The notes beneath the pieces are model-generated. The model saw nothing but the letters and a program-made list of their open reading frames with translations. It was not told where the DNA came from and did not search any database. This document shows, piece by piece, positions 6,813-16,157 of a stretch of 26,538 nucleotides of DNA (positions within the stretch are counted from its first letter, which is position 1; each line of letters starts with the position of its first letter). A program made the translations under genes and the position numbers. Source of the stretch: Planctomycetota bacterium. GTDB lineage: Bacteria; Planctomycetota; Brocadiia; JAJRTI01. The DNA is taken from NCBI GenBank assembly GCA_024278415.1, contig JAJRTI010000058.1:1-26538 (forward strand), read 5' to 3'.

Positions 6813-9800
6813 TTGGGCATCCGAATTCATGAACTTGCCAAAGAGCTTGGCGCGGCCAGTAAGACATTGGTTGCCGTGTGCAAGGCGCTCCACGAAAAGG
6901 GCGCGCTCGCCAAGGACGTATCCACTGCTAGCAGCTCACTTGATGCTCGCGACGAGGCCGTGGTGCGCTCGGAGTTCGCGTCAGGCTCAGACTTGATCAA
7001 AGCAGCGGCTGAGAGCGCCGGCGAGAAGCCGGCGTTCAAGCTCGCACAAGAGGCTGATGCGCTAGGGGGCATCCAGTTGATGCAGTCGCACGCGACCAAG
7101 CCCAAGGACCGAGCGCCACAGCAACTGACCCGTCCAGAAGCGCCGCCTCGGCCTGCTCCCCCACCGAAGCCTGAGCCCGCGCCTGAACCGCAACCGGAGG
7201 CCAAGCCGGAGCCGGATCCCCCCGCGAGCACGGCCGAGGTCAAAATCGCCGCCCTGCCAGGTGTGGAACCCTCGAAGCCCTCGAAGCCGCCGGAGCCTGA
7301 AGCGCCGGAGCCGGAGGCCGAGGTGCCCGCGGTGGCGGAGCCCCCGGCAGACGTGGCGCAGGTGCCGGAGGCAAAACCGGAGGCAAAACCGGAGCCAGAG
7401 GTGGTCCCGGAGCCAGCGGAGGTCGCACCGCCCGAAGAGCCCAAGAAGCCTGCCAAACCCGCCAAGCCGAAGAAGCCACGGAAACCCAAGAAGGCCACAA
7501 AAGTAGAGAAGGCGGCCAAGGAAAAGCCGGCGAAGGAAAAGCCGGCGGGTGAGCCGGAATCCTCCACGTCTGGCCCTGCCAAGGTTGCCACACCGCCGAT
7601 CCCGCCAAAGACCTCACCTCCCCAGCCGCCCCAGCCGCCTCACCCTCCCCAGCCACCGCAAGCGTCTGGAGTACGCACAAAGGTGTCGCCGTCTCCTCAG
7701 GCCCCCATGACCCCGATCGCACCCAGACCCCGCCGAGTCCAAGATATCTCGGTCATGGGCCCGATCAAGCGCGAGCTTCGGCCTGAGGACTTCCCGGAGC
7801 TGAACGTGGGCGGCCTTGTCAAGGAAGCGCCCAAGGAGCCCGAGAAGCCGGTCCGCACAGCCGAGAAAAAGCCGGAAGCCACTTACGACGACGAGCCGGT
7901 CAAGGGCAAGAAGGGCAAGGGCAAGAAGGCCGGGCTGAAGGGCAAACTCAAGACTCCTTCCCGAGTGACCCACGGGGCGCCCGAAGACGCGGACATGGAT
8001 ATGCTCCCCGGGAAGCTGCGGGCGCGGGGCAAGCCTCGCCCCGGCACGCGGCGGCGTTCCGAACGTCTTCGGCCGATTCCCAAGACCGGCGCTGCCCGGC
8101 CCAAGACGGTCAAGAAGGACACCAAGATTACGATCACGCCGCCCATCTCCATCAAAGACCTTTCGCAGGAGATGGGCATCAAGGCAGGCGACATCATTCG
8201 CAAGATGATGATGGATCTTGGCACCATGGTCATCATCAACGAGTTGGTCGACGCGGACGCCGCTGAGGCGCTCTGCATGGAGTTCGGCTTCGAAGTCGAA
8301 ATCCAGAAGGCCCAGGATGCCGAAGATACCCTCCAGCGCATGATCGAGGACGAGGGCGAGGACAAGCCAGAAGACCTGACGTTGCGCCCGCCCATCGTGA
8401 CCTTGCTCGGCCACGTGGACCACGGCAAAACTTCCCTCCTCGACCGTATCCGCAAGACCAACGTCGCCGAGGGCGAGTCGGGGGGGATCACCCAACACGT
8501 CGGCGCGTACCAAGTCTCCGTCGGCGACCGTTCGGTGACCTTCCTCGACACGCCTGGCCACGCGGCATTCACCGCCATGCGCGCCCGCGGGGCCAACTGC
8601 ACCGACGTGGTCGTGCTTGTCGTCGCGGCCGACGATGGCGTCATGCCTCAGACCGAAGAGGCGATCAACCATGCCCGCGCGGCGGGCGTGCCGATTGTGG
8701 TCGCGATCAACAAGTGCGACAAGCCCAACGCCAACCCCATGCGCACCAAGCAGCAACTCGCAGCCCTCGGGCTCAACCCCGAGGAATGGGGCGGCGACAC
8801 CGTCACCGCTGAGGTGTCCGCCATCACAGGCCAAGGCGTCGACGAACTACTCGAAGTGCTCGCGCTCGAAGCGGAGCTGCTGGAACTCAAGGGCAACGTC
8901 AAGCGACGCGCCCGGGGCGTAGTCATCGAGGCTGAAATCTCGACTGGCCGCGGCGTGGAAGCGACGCTGCTCGTGCAAGACGGCACGCTGAAGCCGGGCG
9001 ATACTGTCCTCTGTGGCCAAGGCTTCGGCCGCATCCGAAGCATCGTCAGCGACCAAGGCAAGTTGCTTGACAGCGCCGGCCCCGCGATGCCCGTGCTGGT
9101 GTCTGGGCTGTCGGCCGTGCCCGAAGCCGGCGACCGGTTCTACGTGGTCGACGACCTTCAGGCGGCGCGCGAGATAGCGGCAGAGCGCGAGCGCCATGCG
9201 CGCATGGAATCCCTGACGGCTCGGCAGCACGTCACCTTGGAAAACCTCTTCGAGCGCATTGAACTGGGCAAGGTCAAGGAAGTACGCGTCGTGCTCAAAG
9301 CCGACGTGCAAGGCTCGGTGGAAGTGCTTAGAAACTCGCTCATCGATCTCTCCACCGACGAAGTCAAGGTCAATATCTTGCACAGCGCGGTGGGCGGCAT
9401 ATCCGAGAGCGACGTGTTGCTGGCCGACGCAAGCGACGCGATCGTGATCGGCTTCCACGTGACGCCCGAAGACCGGGCCCGGAGCCTGGCCGAAGACAAG
9501 GGCGTAGACATCCGCATGTATAACGTGATCTATATGGCCATCGAAGACGTGAAGATGGCCATGGAAGGCATGCTGGATCCCGAGGAGCGGGAAGAGGTCG
9601 TCGGCCACGCCGAAGTGCTGCGCATCTTCCGCGTCTCCCGCTTCGGCACGATTGCCGGCTGCGTAGTGCGAGACGGATTGATCAACCGCTCGGCCCGCCT
9701 GCGCCTCATCCGGGACAGTGTCGTCATCTACGATGGCAAGATGCATTCGCTGCGCCACGAGAAGGATGACATCCGGGAAGCGCGCGCCGGGCAGGAGTGC

Positions 9801-9896
9801 GGTATCAAGATCGAGGGCTATGACGACGTGAAGGAAGGCGACATGATCGAGACCTATGTCGTGCGCCAAATTGCGAGGACCATCGACGGGTCGTGA
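6813..9896 (+). CDS. infB: Translation initiation factor IF-2
   Basis: This 1027-residue GTPase brings initiator fMet-tRNA to the 30S subunit and promotes subunit joining. The N-terminus ([12 protein letters not shown]) is an IF2N module. A Pro/Glu/Lys-rich linker of about 350 residues follows, with [10 protein letters not shown] and [15 protein letters not shown] runs. A second IF2N-like module lies around 433-510. The G domain has GHVDHGKT (533-540), DTPGH (579-583) and NKCD (633-636), followed by the usual C-terminal domains ending in a complete C2. The start is TTG at 6813, one base after the preceding TGA, with AAGAGG (6798-6803) nine bases upstream; no ATG lies near the conserved N-terminus. 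It is in a run with nusA, ylxP and rbfA, the usual bacterial order, and its expression is probably coupled to upstream translation. Confidence 0.96.
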   Translation: MGIRIHELAKELGAASKTLVAVCKALHEKGALAKDVSTASSSLDARDEAVVRSEFASGSDLIKAAAESAGEKPAFKLAQEADALGGIQLMQSHATKPKDRAPQQLTRPEAPPRPAPPPKPEPAPEPQPEAKPEPDPPASTAEVKIAALPGVEPSKPSKPPEPEAPEPEAEVPAVAEPPADVAQVPEAKPEAKPEPEVVPEPAEVAPPEEPKKPAKPAKPKKPRKPKKATKVEKAAKEKPAKEKPAGEPESSTSGPAKVATPPIPPKTSPPQPPQPPHPPQPPQASGVRTKVSPSPQAPMTPIAPRPRRVQDISVMGPIKRELRPEDFPELNVGGLVKEAPKEPEKPVRTAEKKPEATYDDEPVKGKKGKGKKAGLKGKLKTPSRVTHGAPEDADMDMLPGKLRARGKPRPGTRRRSERLRPIPKTGAARPKTVKKDTKITITPPISIKDLSQEMGIKAGDIIRKMMMDLGTMVIINELVDADAAEALCMEFGFEVEIQKAQDAEDTLQRMIEDEGEDKPEDLTLRPPIVTLLGHVDHGKTSLLDRIRKTNVAEGESGGITQHVGAYQVSVGDRSVTFLDTPGHAAFTAMRARGANCTDVVVLVVAADDGVMPQTEEAINHARAAGVPIVVAINKCDKPNANPMRTKQQLAALGLNPEEWGGDTVTAEVSAITGQGVDELLEVLALEAELLELKGNVKRRARGVVIEAEISTGRGVEATLLVQDGTLKPGDTVLCGQGFGRIRSIVSDQGKLLDSAGPAMPVLVSGLSAVPEAGDRFYVVDDLQAAREIAAERERHARMESLTARQHVTLENLFERIELGKVKEVRVVLKADVQGSVEVLRNSLIDLSTDEVKVNILHSAVGGISESDVLLADASDAIVIGFHVTPEDRARSLAEDKGVDIRMYNVIYMAIEDVKMAMEGMLDPEEREEVVGHAEVLRIFRVSRFGTIAGCVVRDGLINRSARLRLIRDSVVIYDGKMHSLRHEKDDIREARAGQECGIKIEGYDDVKEGDMIETYVVRQIARTIDGS

Positions 9897-9903
9897 GGCC
9901 GCC

Positions 9904-10185
9904 ATGACTGTTGGCGTGTTGACTGTCCACCTGGTCGTGCGAGAGGCCTTAAGCCTGAAAGACAAACGTCGCGTGGTGCGCAGCATCCTCGACCACGCGC
10001 GAAACCGTTTCAACGTGAGCGCCATCGAATCCGGCACACGAGACGCCCGACAGCAGGCCACGCTCTGCTTCGCGACGCTTGCCGACGGCCGGCAGACTGT
10101 AGAGTCCACCCTCCAGCAGGTCGCCAACGCGATCTGTTCGCGCCCGGATGCGGAGCTGGTGGACTTCGAGATCGAGACTTTCTAA
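9904..10185 (+). CDS. ylxP: DUF503 family protein (YlxP-like)
   Basis: This 93-residue protein belongs to the small DUF503/YlxP family commonly encoded between infB and rbfA. The N-terminus MTVGVLTVHLVVREALSLKDKRRVVRSI and the following RFNVSAIE and QQATLCFATL match the family pattern of a compact alpha-beta fold. A role in ribosome assembly has been suggested for the family from gene context, but the biochemical function is not settled. The ATG at 9904 lies 7 bases after the infB stop; a longer frame would begin inside infB. It ends at TAA (10183-10185) at the normal family length, which shows that TAA is a genuine stop codon in this genome. Confidence 0.88.
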   Translation: MTVGVLTVHLVVREALSLKDKRRVVRSILDHARNRFNVSAIESGTRDARQQATLCFATLADGRQTVESTLQQVANAICSRPDAELVDFEIETF

Positions 10186-10224
10186 GCCGCGCGAGGTGCG
10201 CCTGGTTAGACTGCAACGGTAGAC

Positions 10225-10623
10225 ATGAAAGGCATACGCAAACATAGGCTTGCCCAGATTGTGAAGGAACAAGTGGGCAGGGTGATCCTCGGGAAGATGA
10301 AGAACCCGAGGCTGGGGTTCGTTACCGTCGTGGCCGCGGACGTCTCTTCCGACGCCCGAACGGCAAAGGTGTACGTGTCGATCATCGGCGACGAGGAGGA
10401 GCAGCAGCGCACGCTCAAGGAACTGCAAGCCGCCAAAGGCTTCATCCAGTCCCAGATCGCTCCCCACCTGGGCACGCGCAATACCCCGGTGCTGAACTTC
10501 AAGCTCGATAGGGGGGTCAAGCAGAGCTTGCTCGTGTCCCAGCTCCTCAAGAAAGTCCTGGGCGACTCGCCAGCGCAGACGGATGCCCCCAGCGACCAAG
10601 AGCAATCGGAGCCCCCGCTGTGA
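10225..10623 (+). CDS. rbfA: Ribosome-binding factor A
   Basis: This 132-residue protein binds the 30S subunit and helps mature the 5' end of 16S rRNA. The N-terminus (MKGIRKHRLAQIVKEQVGRV), LGFVTVVAADVSSDARTAKV and YVSI form the KH-type fold typical of RbfA. The later LGTRNTPVLNFKLDRGV segment is also characteristic. A short acidic, Pro/Ser-rich tail follows the fold. The gene is 39 bases after ylxP. Its TGA overlaps the GTG start of the endonuclease III-like gene, implying translational coupling to that unusual neighbour. Confidence 0.93.
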   Translation: MKGIRKHRLAQIVKEQVGRVILGKMKNPRLGFVTVVAADVSSDARTAKVYVSIIGDEEEQQRTLKELQAAKGFIQSQIAPHLGTRNTPVLNFKLDRGVKQSLLVSQLLKKVLGDSPAQTDAPSDQEQSEPPL

Positions 10624-11456
10624 CGAAGAAAGAGGCCGAGAAACGGATCGCCAAGGCGCTTTCGGTCTTGGCCAAACGCTTCGGAGCGCCCAGACGGCCG
10701 GTCCCGGGAGAGGAGCCTCTCGACACCCTCCTCTTCCTCGTGCTGCTCGATGGCGCTTCCGAGCGCCGCGCAGAGCGCGCGTTCAGACACATGGGGGAGC
10801 TGTTTGTTGACTGGAATGAACTGCGCGTCAGCTCGCCGCTCGAAATCGAAGAGGCGATCGCCGGCGTCGAAGACGCACGCACCAAGGCTCGCCGCATCGG
10901 CGCCCTCCTCAACGGCATCTTCGATAGACAAAACCAGCTCTCCCTTGCCGGTTTGCTCGGCATGGACGCCAAGGAACTCGAATCGTTTCTCACCAACATC
11001 GAGGGCATGACGTGGGCCGATGCTGCGCAACTGCTCTTCGTGCAGTTTGAGAGACCGGTGCTCCCCGTTGATGAGGACATCGTACGGGTCGCCATGCGCC
11101 TTGGCGTGTGTGGCGACGCCAGCAACGTGGAAGAGGTGCGCAAAGCGATCGAATCGATTGTGCCCAAGAAGAAATACTGGGAGTGCTTCCGGCTCTTCAA
11201 ACTTCACGCGGCCACCACCTGCGTGCTTCAGGACTACGCGTGCGGCAAGTGCCCGCTCGCAGCCCAATGCGAGACGGGCCTCGCTGTTCGGGAAGCCGAG
11301 GCCGCGGCCAAGAAAGCGAAGAGCACCAAGAGCACGAAGACCGCCAAGAAAGCCAAGAAAGCCGGTGCGGCCAAGCCTCGGACTGCGCGGCCAAAATCGA
11401 CGCGCAGCAATGCCGCGCGCACCAAGACCCGAAAGGCCGCGAAGCGGTCGCACTGA
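10620..11456 (+). CDS. HhH-GPD (endonuclease III-like) protein lacking the catalytic lysine
   Basis: This 278-residue protein aligns with endonuclease III-type DNA glycosylases. The C-terminal iron-sulfur motif is intact: C-x6-C-x2-C-x5-C within CVLQDYACGKCPLAAQC. The catalytic aspartate is kept in PVDEDIVRV, where E. coli Nth has AVDTHIFRV. An ungapped comparison of the preceding segment puts alanine (in EGMTWADAA) where Nth has its catalytic lysine (PGVGRKTAN). It also shows the hairpin GVG reduced to GMT. The protein is therefore unlikely to have lyase activity and may be a monofunctional glycosylase or a DNA-binding derivative. A tail of about 55 residues rich in Lys, Ala, Thr and Arg resembles histone H1-like nucleic-acid-binding tails. 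The start is GTG at 10620, overlapping the rbfA stop as GTGA, with CGGAG about 8 bases upstream. The substrate is unknown. Confidence 0.82.
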   Translation: MTKKEAEKRIAKALSVLAKRFGAPRRPVPGEEPLDTLLFLVLLDGASERRAERAFRHMGELFVDWNELRVSSPLEIEEAIAGVEDARTKARRIGALLNGIFDRQNQLSLAGLLGMDAKELESFLTNIEGMTWADAAQLLFVQFERPVLPVDEDIVRVAMRLGVCGDASNVEEVRKAIESIVPKKKYWECFRLFKLHAATTCVLQDYACGKCPLAAQCETGLAVREAEAAAKKAKSTKSTKTAKKAKKAGAAKPRTARPKSTRSNAARTKTRKAAKRSH

Positions 11457-11623
11457 CGGCCCACCGTCCCCCGCGGGACGCTTGCAGGGGAGCCCTGTTT
11501 CTCCCGCCGATCGACTGGGTCCCTGTCCGCGCCGGCTCTGCGGACGCGCCCGGCATGACCCTGCCTCAGCCACACGACGAGCCATTCACTAGTATCCTCA
11601 CTTGAACCAAGGAGACCTCCAGC

Positions 11624-12496
11624 ATGCGAGTGCTGAAGCTCGGGCTGCCCATCGGCAGCCTCCAAGAATCCACCTTCGCTATGATGCAGCGCGCGGGCTT
11701 CACCGTGTACGTCCGCTCCCGCTCCTACTATCCTGATATCAACGACGAACAACTCACTGGACGGCTCATTCGGCCACAGGACATGTCCCGTTTCATCGAG
11801 AAGGGCATTGTCGATGCCGGCCTCACCGGGAAGGACTGGGTTGAGGAAAACGGCTCAAAGGTGCAGGTCGTGCAGGAACTCGTTTACGCCAAGCAACGCC
11901 TCTCGCCCGTGCGATGGGTCCTCGCCGTGCCCAACGGGTCTCCTGTCAAGACGGTCAAAGACCTCGAAGGCAAGACCATCTCCACCGAGTTGGTCAGCAT
12001 CACCAAACGCTACCTGCGCCGCAACGGCGTGAAAGCCAAGGTCGAGTTCTCCCATGGCGCCACTGAGACCAAGGCGCCCGACATCGTCGACGCAATTGTC
12101 GAGTTGACCGAAACCGGCTCCAGCTTGCGCGCCAACAACCTGCGCATCGTGGACCAAGTCATGGAGTCGACCACGGTCTTCGTGGCCAATAGAGAGGCTT
12201 GGGCCGACCCGTGGAAACGCCGCAAGATTGAGAACATGGCGATGCTCTTCGCCGGCGCCCTGCTGGGCCGCGAGAAAGTCGGCCTAAAGATGAACGTGAG
12301 CGGCGCGGATAAGGACGCCGTGCTCAAGCTCCTGCCCGCGCTCAAGCAGCCCACGGTCTCGCCGCTGGCCGAGCAAGACTGGTTCGCAATTGACAGCGTT
12401 CTCGACGAGACGGTCGTGCGCCGGCTGATTCCGGAACTCAAGCGCGCGGGCGCCGAGGGCATCATCGAGTACCCCCTCAACAAAGTCATCCCGTGA
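11624..12496 (+). CDS. hisG: ATP phosphoribosyltransferase, long form
   Basis: HisG catalyses the first step of histidine synthesis, joining ATP and PRPP. The 290-residue length and a C-terminal domain of about 75 residues indicate the long, self-contained form with an ACT-like regulatory domain that binds histidine. Visible features are the N-terminal [23 protein letters not shown] (64-73) and the PRPP-binding segment [14 protein letters not shown] (160-173). AAGGAG (11609-11614) lies 9 bases before the ATG. No other his gene is in the window, so the histidine pathway is dispersed here. The TGA overlaps an in-frame GTG of the following lipoprotein gene. The 167-base gap upstream (11457-11623) contains only minor hairpins. 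Confidence 0.93.
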   Translation: MRVLKLGLPIGSLQESTFAMMQRAGFTVYVRSRSYYPDINDEQLTGRLIRPQDMSRFIEKGIVDAGLTGKDWVEENGSKVQVVQELVYAKQRLSPVRWVLAVPNGSPVKTVKDLEGKTISTELVSITKRYLRRNGVKAKVEFSHGATETKAPDIVDAIVELTETGSSLRANNLRIVDQVMESTTVFVANREAWADPWKRRKIENMAMLFAGALLGREKVGLKMNVSGADKDAVLKLLPALKQPTVSPLAEQDWFAIDSVLDETVVRRLIPELKRAGAEGIIEYPLNKVIP

Positions 12497-12502
12497 GGCG
12501 CC

Positions 12503-12508
12503 GGGAGG
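12503..12508 (+). promoter_or_regulatory. Ribosome-binding site deciding a TTG start
   Basis: GGGAGG sits 5 bases before TTG 12514, whereas the upstream GTG at 12493 has no such site. This supports starting the lipoprotein at the TTG. Confidence 0.55.
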
Positions 12509-12513
12509 GCAAG

Positions 12514-14043
12514 TTGAGCCACACGCGGCGTGTCGGAACCCTTCTTGCCGCGGTGCTGCTGCTCGCCGGCTGTGCGGCCACGACGCCGCCAGCCGCGCCC
12601 GTGCCGGTGGCCAAGCCGCCGGCTGAGCGCAACGTGCCTCACCGAGCTTACGCCGCGTTCTGCCGCGGTCTGTCCTATTGCATAGAGGGCAAGTGGGAGC
12701 GCGGGCTCGCCTATCTCAGCGCCGCTATCGATGCCGATCCTGAGGGGGTCTATGTCTATCCATACTTCCTTGGCGCGTGCGAACGGCTTGGCAAACGCAA
12801 GGAGGCCGTGGAGCGGCTGCGTGTTTGGTGCGCGCGCAAGCCCAACAGCTTCGCCGTGAACTGGATGGCGGCGGCAAGCTTCGACCGATGGGGCATGGAG
12901 GACGATGCGTTGGCCGCGCTGGAGCGTGCCCGAAGCTGCCCTGTCAGCCCCCGCTACCGGGACGATCTTCACGCGTGCCTCCGCCGGCTGGCGCAACTCT
13001 ATCTCAACCGGGGCGAATTGGCCAACGCGGTGGGGTGCTACGAAGAGATCCGCGCGCGCAAGTTCGCTCCCGACCCAGTCGTCGATCTCCGCATCGCCGA
13101 GGCCTATCAAGACGCCAAGCAATTTGCCAAGGCTGCCCAGTACTTCGAGCGCGTGCGTGCAGCCAAGCCCAAGTTCGCACCCGCGTTGCGCAGCCTCGCC
13201 CTGTGCTACCAAGCCACCCGGCAATTCGGCCCCGCCATCGACGCTGCCAAGGCGTGCCTGGCGCTTCGCGACCCTGCCGAGTCGTGGGACACGCGCGCCT
13301 TGCTCGCGGACCTCTATGAAGAGGCCGGGCTCGACCAAGAGGCCGCGCGCGTTCGCCGGGAAGTGCGGGAGATTCTTGCCCGTAGGGCCGACGCGGGCAA
13401 GGCAAGCTTCGTCGAGCACCTGCAACTGAGTTTGCTGCTGCGCAAGGAACGCCGTTACAATGAAGCCCTGTCCGTGCTGGAGCGCGCCAAGCCGATGCTC
13501 GATGGCGCGGACCTGCCGGATGTGGCCGCCACGTACCACCTCGCCCTGGCGGAGACATACTATGACAAACAGGACGAGGCCGCGGCCGAGCGCGAGCTAA
13601 AGAAGGCGGTAAAGCTCGCCCCCAATCGGGCCGACGCCTCCAATTTCCTGGGCTACTTCTATGCGGAGCGTGGCCAGAAGCTCGACGAGGCTGAGCGCCT
13701 GGTGAAGCGCGCACTGAATCGTGAGCCCGACAACGGGGCCTACTTGGATAGCCTGGGGTGGGTCTACTACCAACAGGCCGCGGCCAACCACAATGCCGCC
13801 CTGTTGCACAAGGCGCTCGAAGTGCTGCTCGATGCGGCCAAGCGCATGGACGACCCTGTGATCCTCGACCACATCGGGGACGTCTACTATGCGCTGGGGC
13901 AATGGGATGCCGCGGAGCAGCAGTGGGCGCGGTCGCTCAAACTGTGGGCGGCCAAGCCTGGCGGGCGGCCAGGGCCGGAATCCGTCGCCAAAAAGCTCGC
14001 CGACCTTCGGCGCATGAGGCAGCAAGAAGGCGCGCGCAAGTAG
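12514..14043 (+). CDS. TPR-repeat lipoprotein
   Basis: This is a 509-residue predicted lipoprotein. The N-terminus MSHTRRVGTLLAAVLLLAGC is a classic lipoprotein signal with lipobox LAGC and acylated Cys20, so it should be anchored to a membrane on the periplasmic side. A short Ala/Pro linker follows, and then about ten tetratricopeptide-like helical repeats fill the rest. The C-terminal repeats (NFLGYFYAERGQKLDEAE, LDSLGWVYYQ, DHIGDVYYALGQWDAAE) are of the type found in many outer-membrane or envelope TPR lipoproteins. TPRs act as protein-protein scaffolds; the partner is unknown. The alternative start GTG 12493 overlaps the hisG stop and would add seven residues. Coupling to hisG is probably positional, not functional. 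Confidence 0.88.
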   Translation: MSHTRRVGTLLAAVLLLAGCAATTPPAAPVPVAKPPAERNVPHRAYAAFCRGLSYCIEGKWERGLAYLSAAIDADPEGVYVYPYFLGACERLGKRKEAVERLRVWCARKPNSFAVNWMAAASFDRWGMEDDALAALERARSCPVSPRYRDDLHACLRRLAQLYLNRGELANAVGCYEEIRARKFAPDPVVDLRIAEAYQDAKQFAKAAQYFERVRAAKPKFAPALRSLALCYQATRQFGPAIDAAKACLALRDPAESWDTRALLADLYEEAGLDQEAARVRREVREILARRADAGKASFVEHLQLSLLLRKERRYNEALSVLERAKPMLDGADLPDVAATYHLALAETYYDKQDEAAAERELKKAVKLAPNRADASNFLGYFYAERGQKLDEAERLVKRALNREPDNGAYLDSLGWVYYQQAAANHNAALLHKALEVLLDAAKRMDDPVILDHIGDVYYALGQWDAAEQQWARSLKLWAAKPGGRPGPESVAKKLADLRRMRQQEGARK

Positions 14044-14053
14044 GCCGCCGGGC

Positions 14054-14082
14054 TTCCAACCTGGCGCTGCGCGCGCTATAAT
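14054..14082 (+). promoter_or_regulatory. Candidate promoter for yebC
   Basis: A perfect TATAAT (14077-14082) is preceded at 17 bases by a weak -35, TTCCAA (14054-14059). The leader to the yebC ATG would be about 40 bases. Confidence 0.5.
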
Positions 14083-14128
14083 GGCTCCTCGATTTCACGA
14101 CAATCGCACAATCATGTGAGGTGCCCAT

Positions 14129-14881
14129 ATGTCAGGCCATTCGCATTGGTCCAGTATCAAGCACAAGAAGGGCGCGGTCGACGCCAAGCGCGGCAAGCTC
14201 TTCTCCAAGCTCGCCAAGGCCGTCATGACCGCTGCGCGTAGCGGAGGCGGCAACCTCGATATGAACTTGAAGCTCAAGTACGCCGTGGACAAGGCCAAAG
14301 CGGCTAACATGACCAAGGACAGTATCGAGCGCGCCATCAAGAAGGGCACCGGCGAACTCGCCGGCGAGGAACTGTTCGAGAACACGTACGAAGGCTACGG
14401 GCCCGGAGGTGTCGCACTCATGATCGAGACCCTCACGGACAACCGCAACCGCACCGCAGCCGAGATCCGCAAGGCCCTCGAAAGCCGCGGGGGGAGCCTC
14501 GGCGCTCAGAACTGTGTCGCCTTCCGTTTCGAGAAGAAGGGCGTGATCATTGTGGCCGCGGACGCGATCGACGAAGACGAACTCATGGAGATCGTGCTCG
14601 AAGCCGGAGCCGAAGACATGGTCGAAACGGCCGGCATCTACGAAATCACCACCGCGGTGTCCGATTTCCACAGCGTCGTCAAGGCGCTCGAAGAAAAGGA
14701 GATCGCGATCGAGTCGGCCGAGGTCAGCATGGTGCCACTCGATACCGTGCCGCTCGACGAAGAAGGCGGGCGCAGGATCCTGGCCCTCATGGAGCAACTG
14801 GACGACAGCGACGACGTGCAAAACGTGTACGCGAACTTCGAGTTGCCCGAGTCGCTGCTTCAGGAGGAAGCTTCCGAATAG
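14129..14881 (+). CDS. yebC: YebC/TACO1 family protein
   Basis: This 250-residue member of the YebC/TACO1 family is predicted to be cytoplasmic. The family includes regulators described as transcription factors. More recent work on some members supports a translation factor that helps ribosomes through difficult sequences such as proline runs. The N-terminus MSGHSHWSSIKHKKGAVDAK and KRGKLFSKLAKAV are diagnostic. YEGYGPGGVA, TDNRNRTAAEIR and the Asp/Glu-rich middle also match, and the length is normal. A GAGG-type site lies about 8 bases before the ATG. A TATAAT box stands just upstream and a GC-rich hairpin follows, so it appears monocistronic. A translation role would be relevant in a genome with proline-rich runs like those in IF-2, but this link is inference. 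Confidence 0.95.
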   Translation: MSGHSHWSSIKHKKGAVDAKRGKLFSKLAKAVMTAARSGGGNLDMNLKLKYAVDKAKAANMTKDSIERAIKKGTGELAGEELFENTYEGYGPGGVALMIETLTDNRNRTAAEIRKALESRGGSLGAQNCVAFRFEKKGVIIVAADAIDEDELMEIVLEAGAEDMVETAGIYEITTAVSDFHSVVKALEEKEIAIESAEVSMVPLDTVPLDEEGGRRILALMEQLDDSDDVQNVYANFELPESLLQEEASE

Positions 14882-14942
14882 GCACGCGGGCCGTGGGGGC
14901 CTATGCGGCCGCAGGGCCATGCGACATCCTGCCTGAGCACTT

Positions 14943-14969
14943 GCGGCGGACGGCCACGTCCGCCGCTTT
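14943..14969 (+). terminator. Probable terminator hairpin after yebC
   Basis: A perfect 9-bp GC-rich stem, GCGGCGGAC (14943-14951) and GTCCGCCGC (14958-14966), encloses a GGCCAC loop and is followed by only three T residues. The stem is strong but the T tract is short, so it may be a weak terminator or an RNA-stabilising structure. Confidence 0.45.
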
Positions 14970-15167
14970 CACGTACGGCTGGCATCCGGTGCTCTGTCCC
15001 CATTGACTGATCTTCTCGAACGGAGAGTTGCGCGCGGCGTGGGCTGCTGTCGCCTGATCCTGTTCTGGGCTCGGATGGATCGCCCTGGCTTTGCTGGAGC
15101 AATGGGGCGAGCCTGTCGATGGCTGGGGCGACTTGCGGGCGCCGAAGCCGCCTTCGGCCGGGGGCGC

Positions 15168-15195
15168 TTGATTCGCAGGGACGGAGCGGTATACT
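15168..15195 (+). promoter_or_regulatory. Candidate promoter for the aldolase/dehydrogenase pair
   Basis: TTGATT (15168-15173) and TATACT (15190-15195, 5 of 6) are 16 bases apart. The start of transcription would be near 15202, giving a leader of about 77 bases. A 7-bp hairpin (15141-15158) sits just upstream of the -35 and could be a regulator site. Confidence 0.5.
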
Positions 15196-15278
15196 ACTGG
15201 CCTCGCGGCCTCGGCCTCATCGGGTAGCCGAGCGCGGGTTTCGCTTACACTCCCGTTCGTTTGAAGGAGAAGCACGCA

Positions 15279-16067
15279 ATGGATTGGGGAATGGAAAACC
15301 GACTCAAGCGCATCTTCCAAGAAGATGGCCGATGCTTCATGATGCCCATCGACCACGGCTACTTTCTGGGCCCCACGCGATGCTTGGTGAAACCGGGCGA
15401 GACGATCGCACCGCTGATCCCGTATATGGACGCGCTCTTTCTCACGCGCGGCGTGCTGCGATACTGTGTCGACCCGGCCATCAACGTGCCGGTGATTCTC
15501 CGTGCTTCGGGTTGCACCAGCATCGCCAAGGACGATCTCTCAAACGAGGCCGTGGTGTTGACCATCGATGAGATCCTGCGCCTCAACGCGGCGGGCGTGG
15601 GAGTGCAATGCTTCGTGGAGAGCGACCACGAGCACGAGACGCTCAAGAACCTCTGCGACCTCGTGAACATGTGCGAGCCATACGGCATCCCCGTCATGGC
15701 CGTGACCGCGGTGGGCAAGGAACTGGAGAAGCGCGAGGCGCGCTACCTGGCCATGTGCTCCCGCATCCTCGCGGAGCTTGGCGCCCGCGTGGTCAAGACG
15801 TACTGGTGCGAAAACTTCGAGAAGGTCGTGGACGGCTGCCCCGTGCCGGTGGTCATCGCCGGTGGGCCGAAGTGCGAGACCGCGCGAGAGGTCTTCAACT
15901 TTGTGCACGATGGCCTCGTGAAGGGAGCCGCCGGCATCAACTTGGGCCGGAATGTCTGGCAGAACGAACATCCGGTCCCGATGATGCGCACTCTGCGCGA
16001 GATCGTGCACGGCGGGAAGACGCCGCAAGAAGCCGAAGAAATGTTCAACGAGTTGGTGAACGCGTAG
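15279..16067 (+). CDS. lsrF: Class I aldolase/thiolase of the DhnA/LsrF family
   Basis: This 262-residue TIM-barrel protein closely resembles E. coli LsrF, which transfers an acetyl group from the phosphorylated AI-2 breakdown product to CoA. Shared segments are DWGMENRLKRIF (2-13), the DHGYFLGPT motif (25-33), TRGVLR, PVILRASG, LSNEAV, the Schiff-base region VVKTYW with K173, CPVPVVIAGG (187-196) and LGRNVWQ. The start is ATG 15279, nine bases after AAGGAG (15264-15269); a TTG at 15261 overlaps that site. No lsr transporter, lsrK or lsrG is nearby, so AI-2 catabolism is not supported by context. The product may act on another phosphorylated keto-sugar together with the dehydrogenase downstream. 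The symbol marks the closest family, not a proven reaction. Confidence 0.8.
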   Translation: MDWGMENRLKRIFQEDGRCFMMPIDHGYFLGPTRCLVKPGETIAPLIPYMDALFLTRGVLRYCVDPAINVPVILRASGCTSIAKDDLSNEAVVLTIDEILRLNAAGVGVQCFVESDHEHETLKNLCDLVNMCEPYGIPVMAVTAVGKELEKREARYLAMCSRILAELGARVVKTYWCENFEKVVDGCPVPVVIAGGPKCETAREVFNFVHDGLVKGAAGINLGRNVWQNEHPVPMMRTLREIVHGGKTPQEAEEMFNELVNA

Positions 16068-16068
16068 A

Positions 16069-16145
16069 GCGTAAAACGTAAAACGTAAAGCGTAAAGGCC
16101 GCGAGCCTCCGCCTTACGTTTTACGTCTTTACGTCTTGCGTCTTC
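16069..16145. repeat. CGTAAA-type repeat forming an imperfect inverted repeat
   Basis: Four head-to-tail units related to CGTAAAA occupy 16070-16097. After a 13-base spacer, complementary units (CTTACGTTTTACGTC and relatives) run from 16113 to about 16144. The two arms could fold into a long AT-containing hairpin between the aldolase stop and the dehydrogenase ribosome site. It may be a mobile palindrome or an RNA processing/stability element. Confidence 0.75.
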
Positions 16146-16157
16146 AAGGACCACGCC

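Larger units (their letters stand above)
14882..15278. other. Intergenic region between yebC and the aldolase gene
   Basis: This stretch of about 400 bases has no convincing gene. It holds a terminator-like hairpin (14943-14966), a 7-bp hairpin with arms GCCGAAG and CTTCGGC (15141-15158), and a candidate promoter (15168-15195). The remaining sequence between 14971 and 15140 shows nothing I can name. Confidence 0.6.

Noticed and set aside
7614..8834. Long open frame on the minus strand opposite infB (about 406 codons)
   Set aside because: It mirrors the codon structure of infB in GC-rich DNA, has a repetitive His/Arg/Gly-rich composition and no recognisable motif.
12010..13539. Long minus-strand frame across hisG and the TPR lipoprotein
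   Set aside because: It spans two well-supported plus-strand genes and has no family resemblance; it is a shadow of their codon bias.
15003..15227. Small open frames between yebC and the aldolase gene
   Set aside because: They have no ribosome site or conserved character and overlap the probable promoter and a hairpin.
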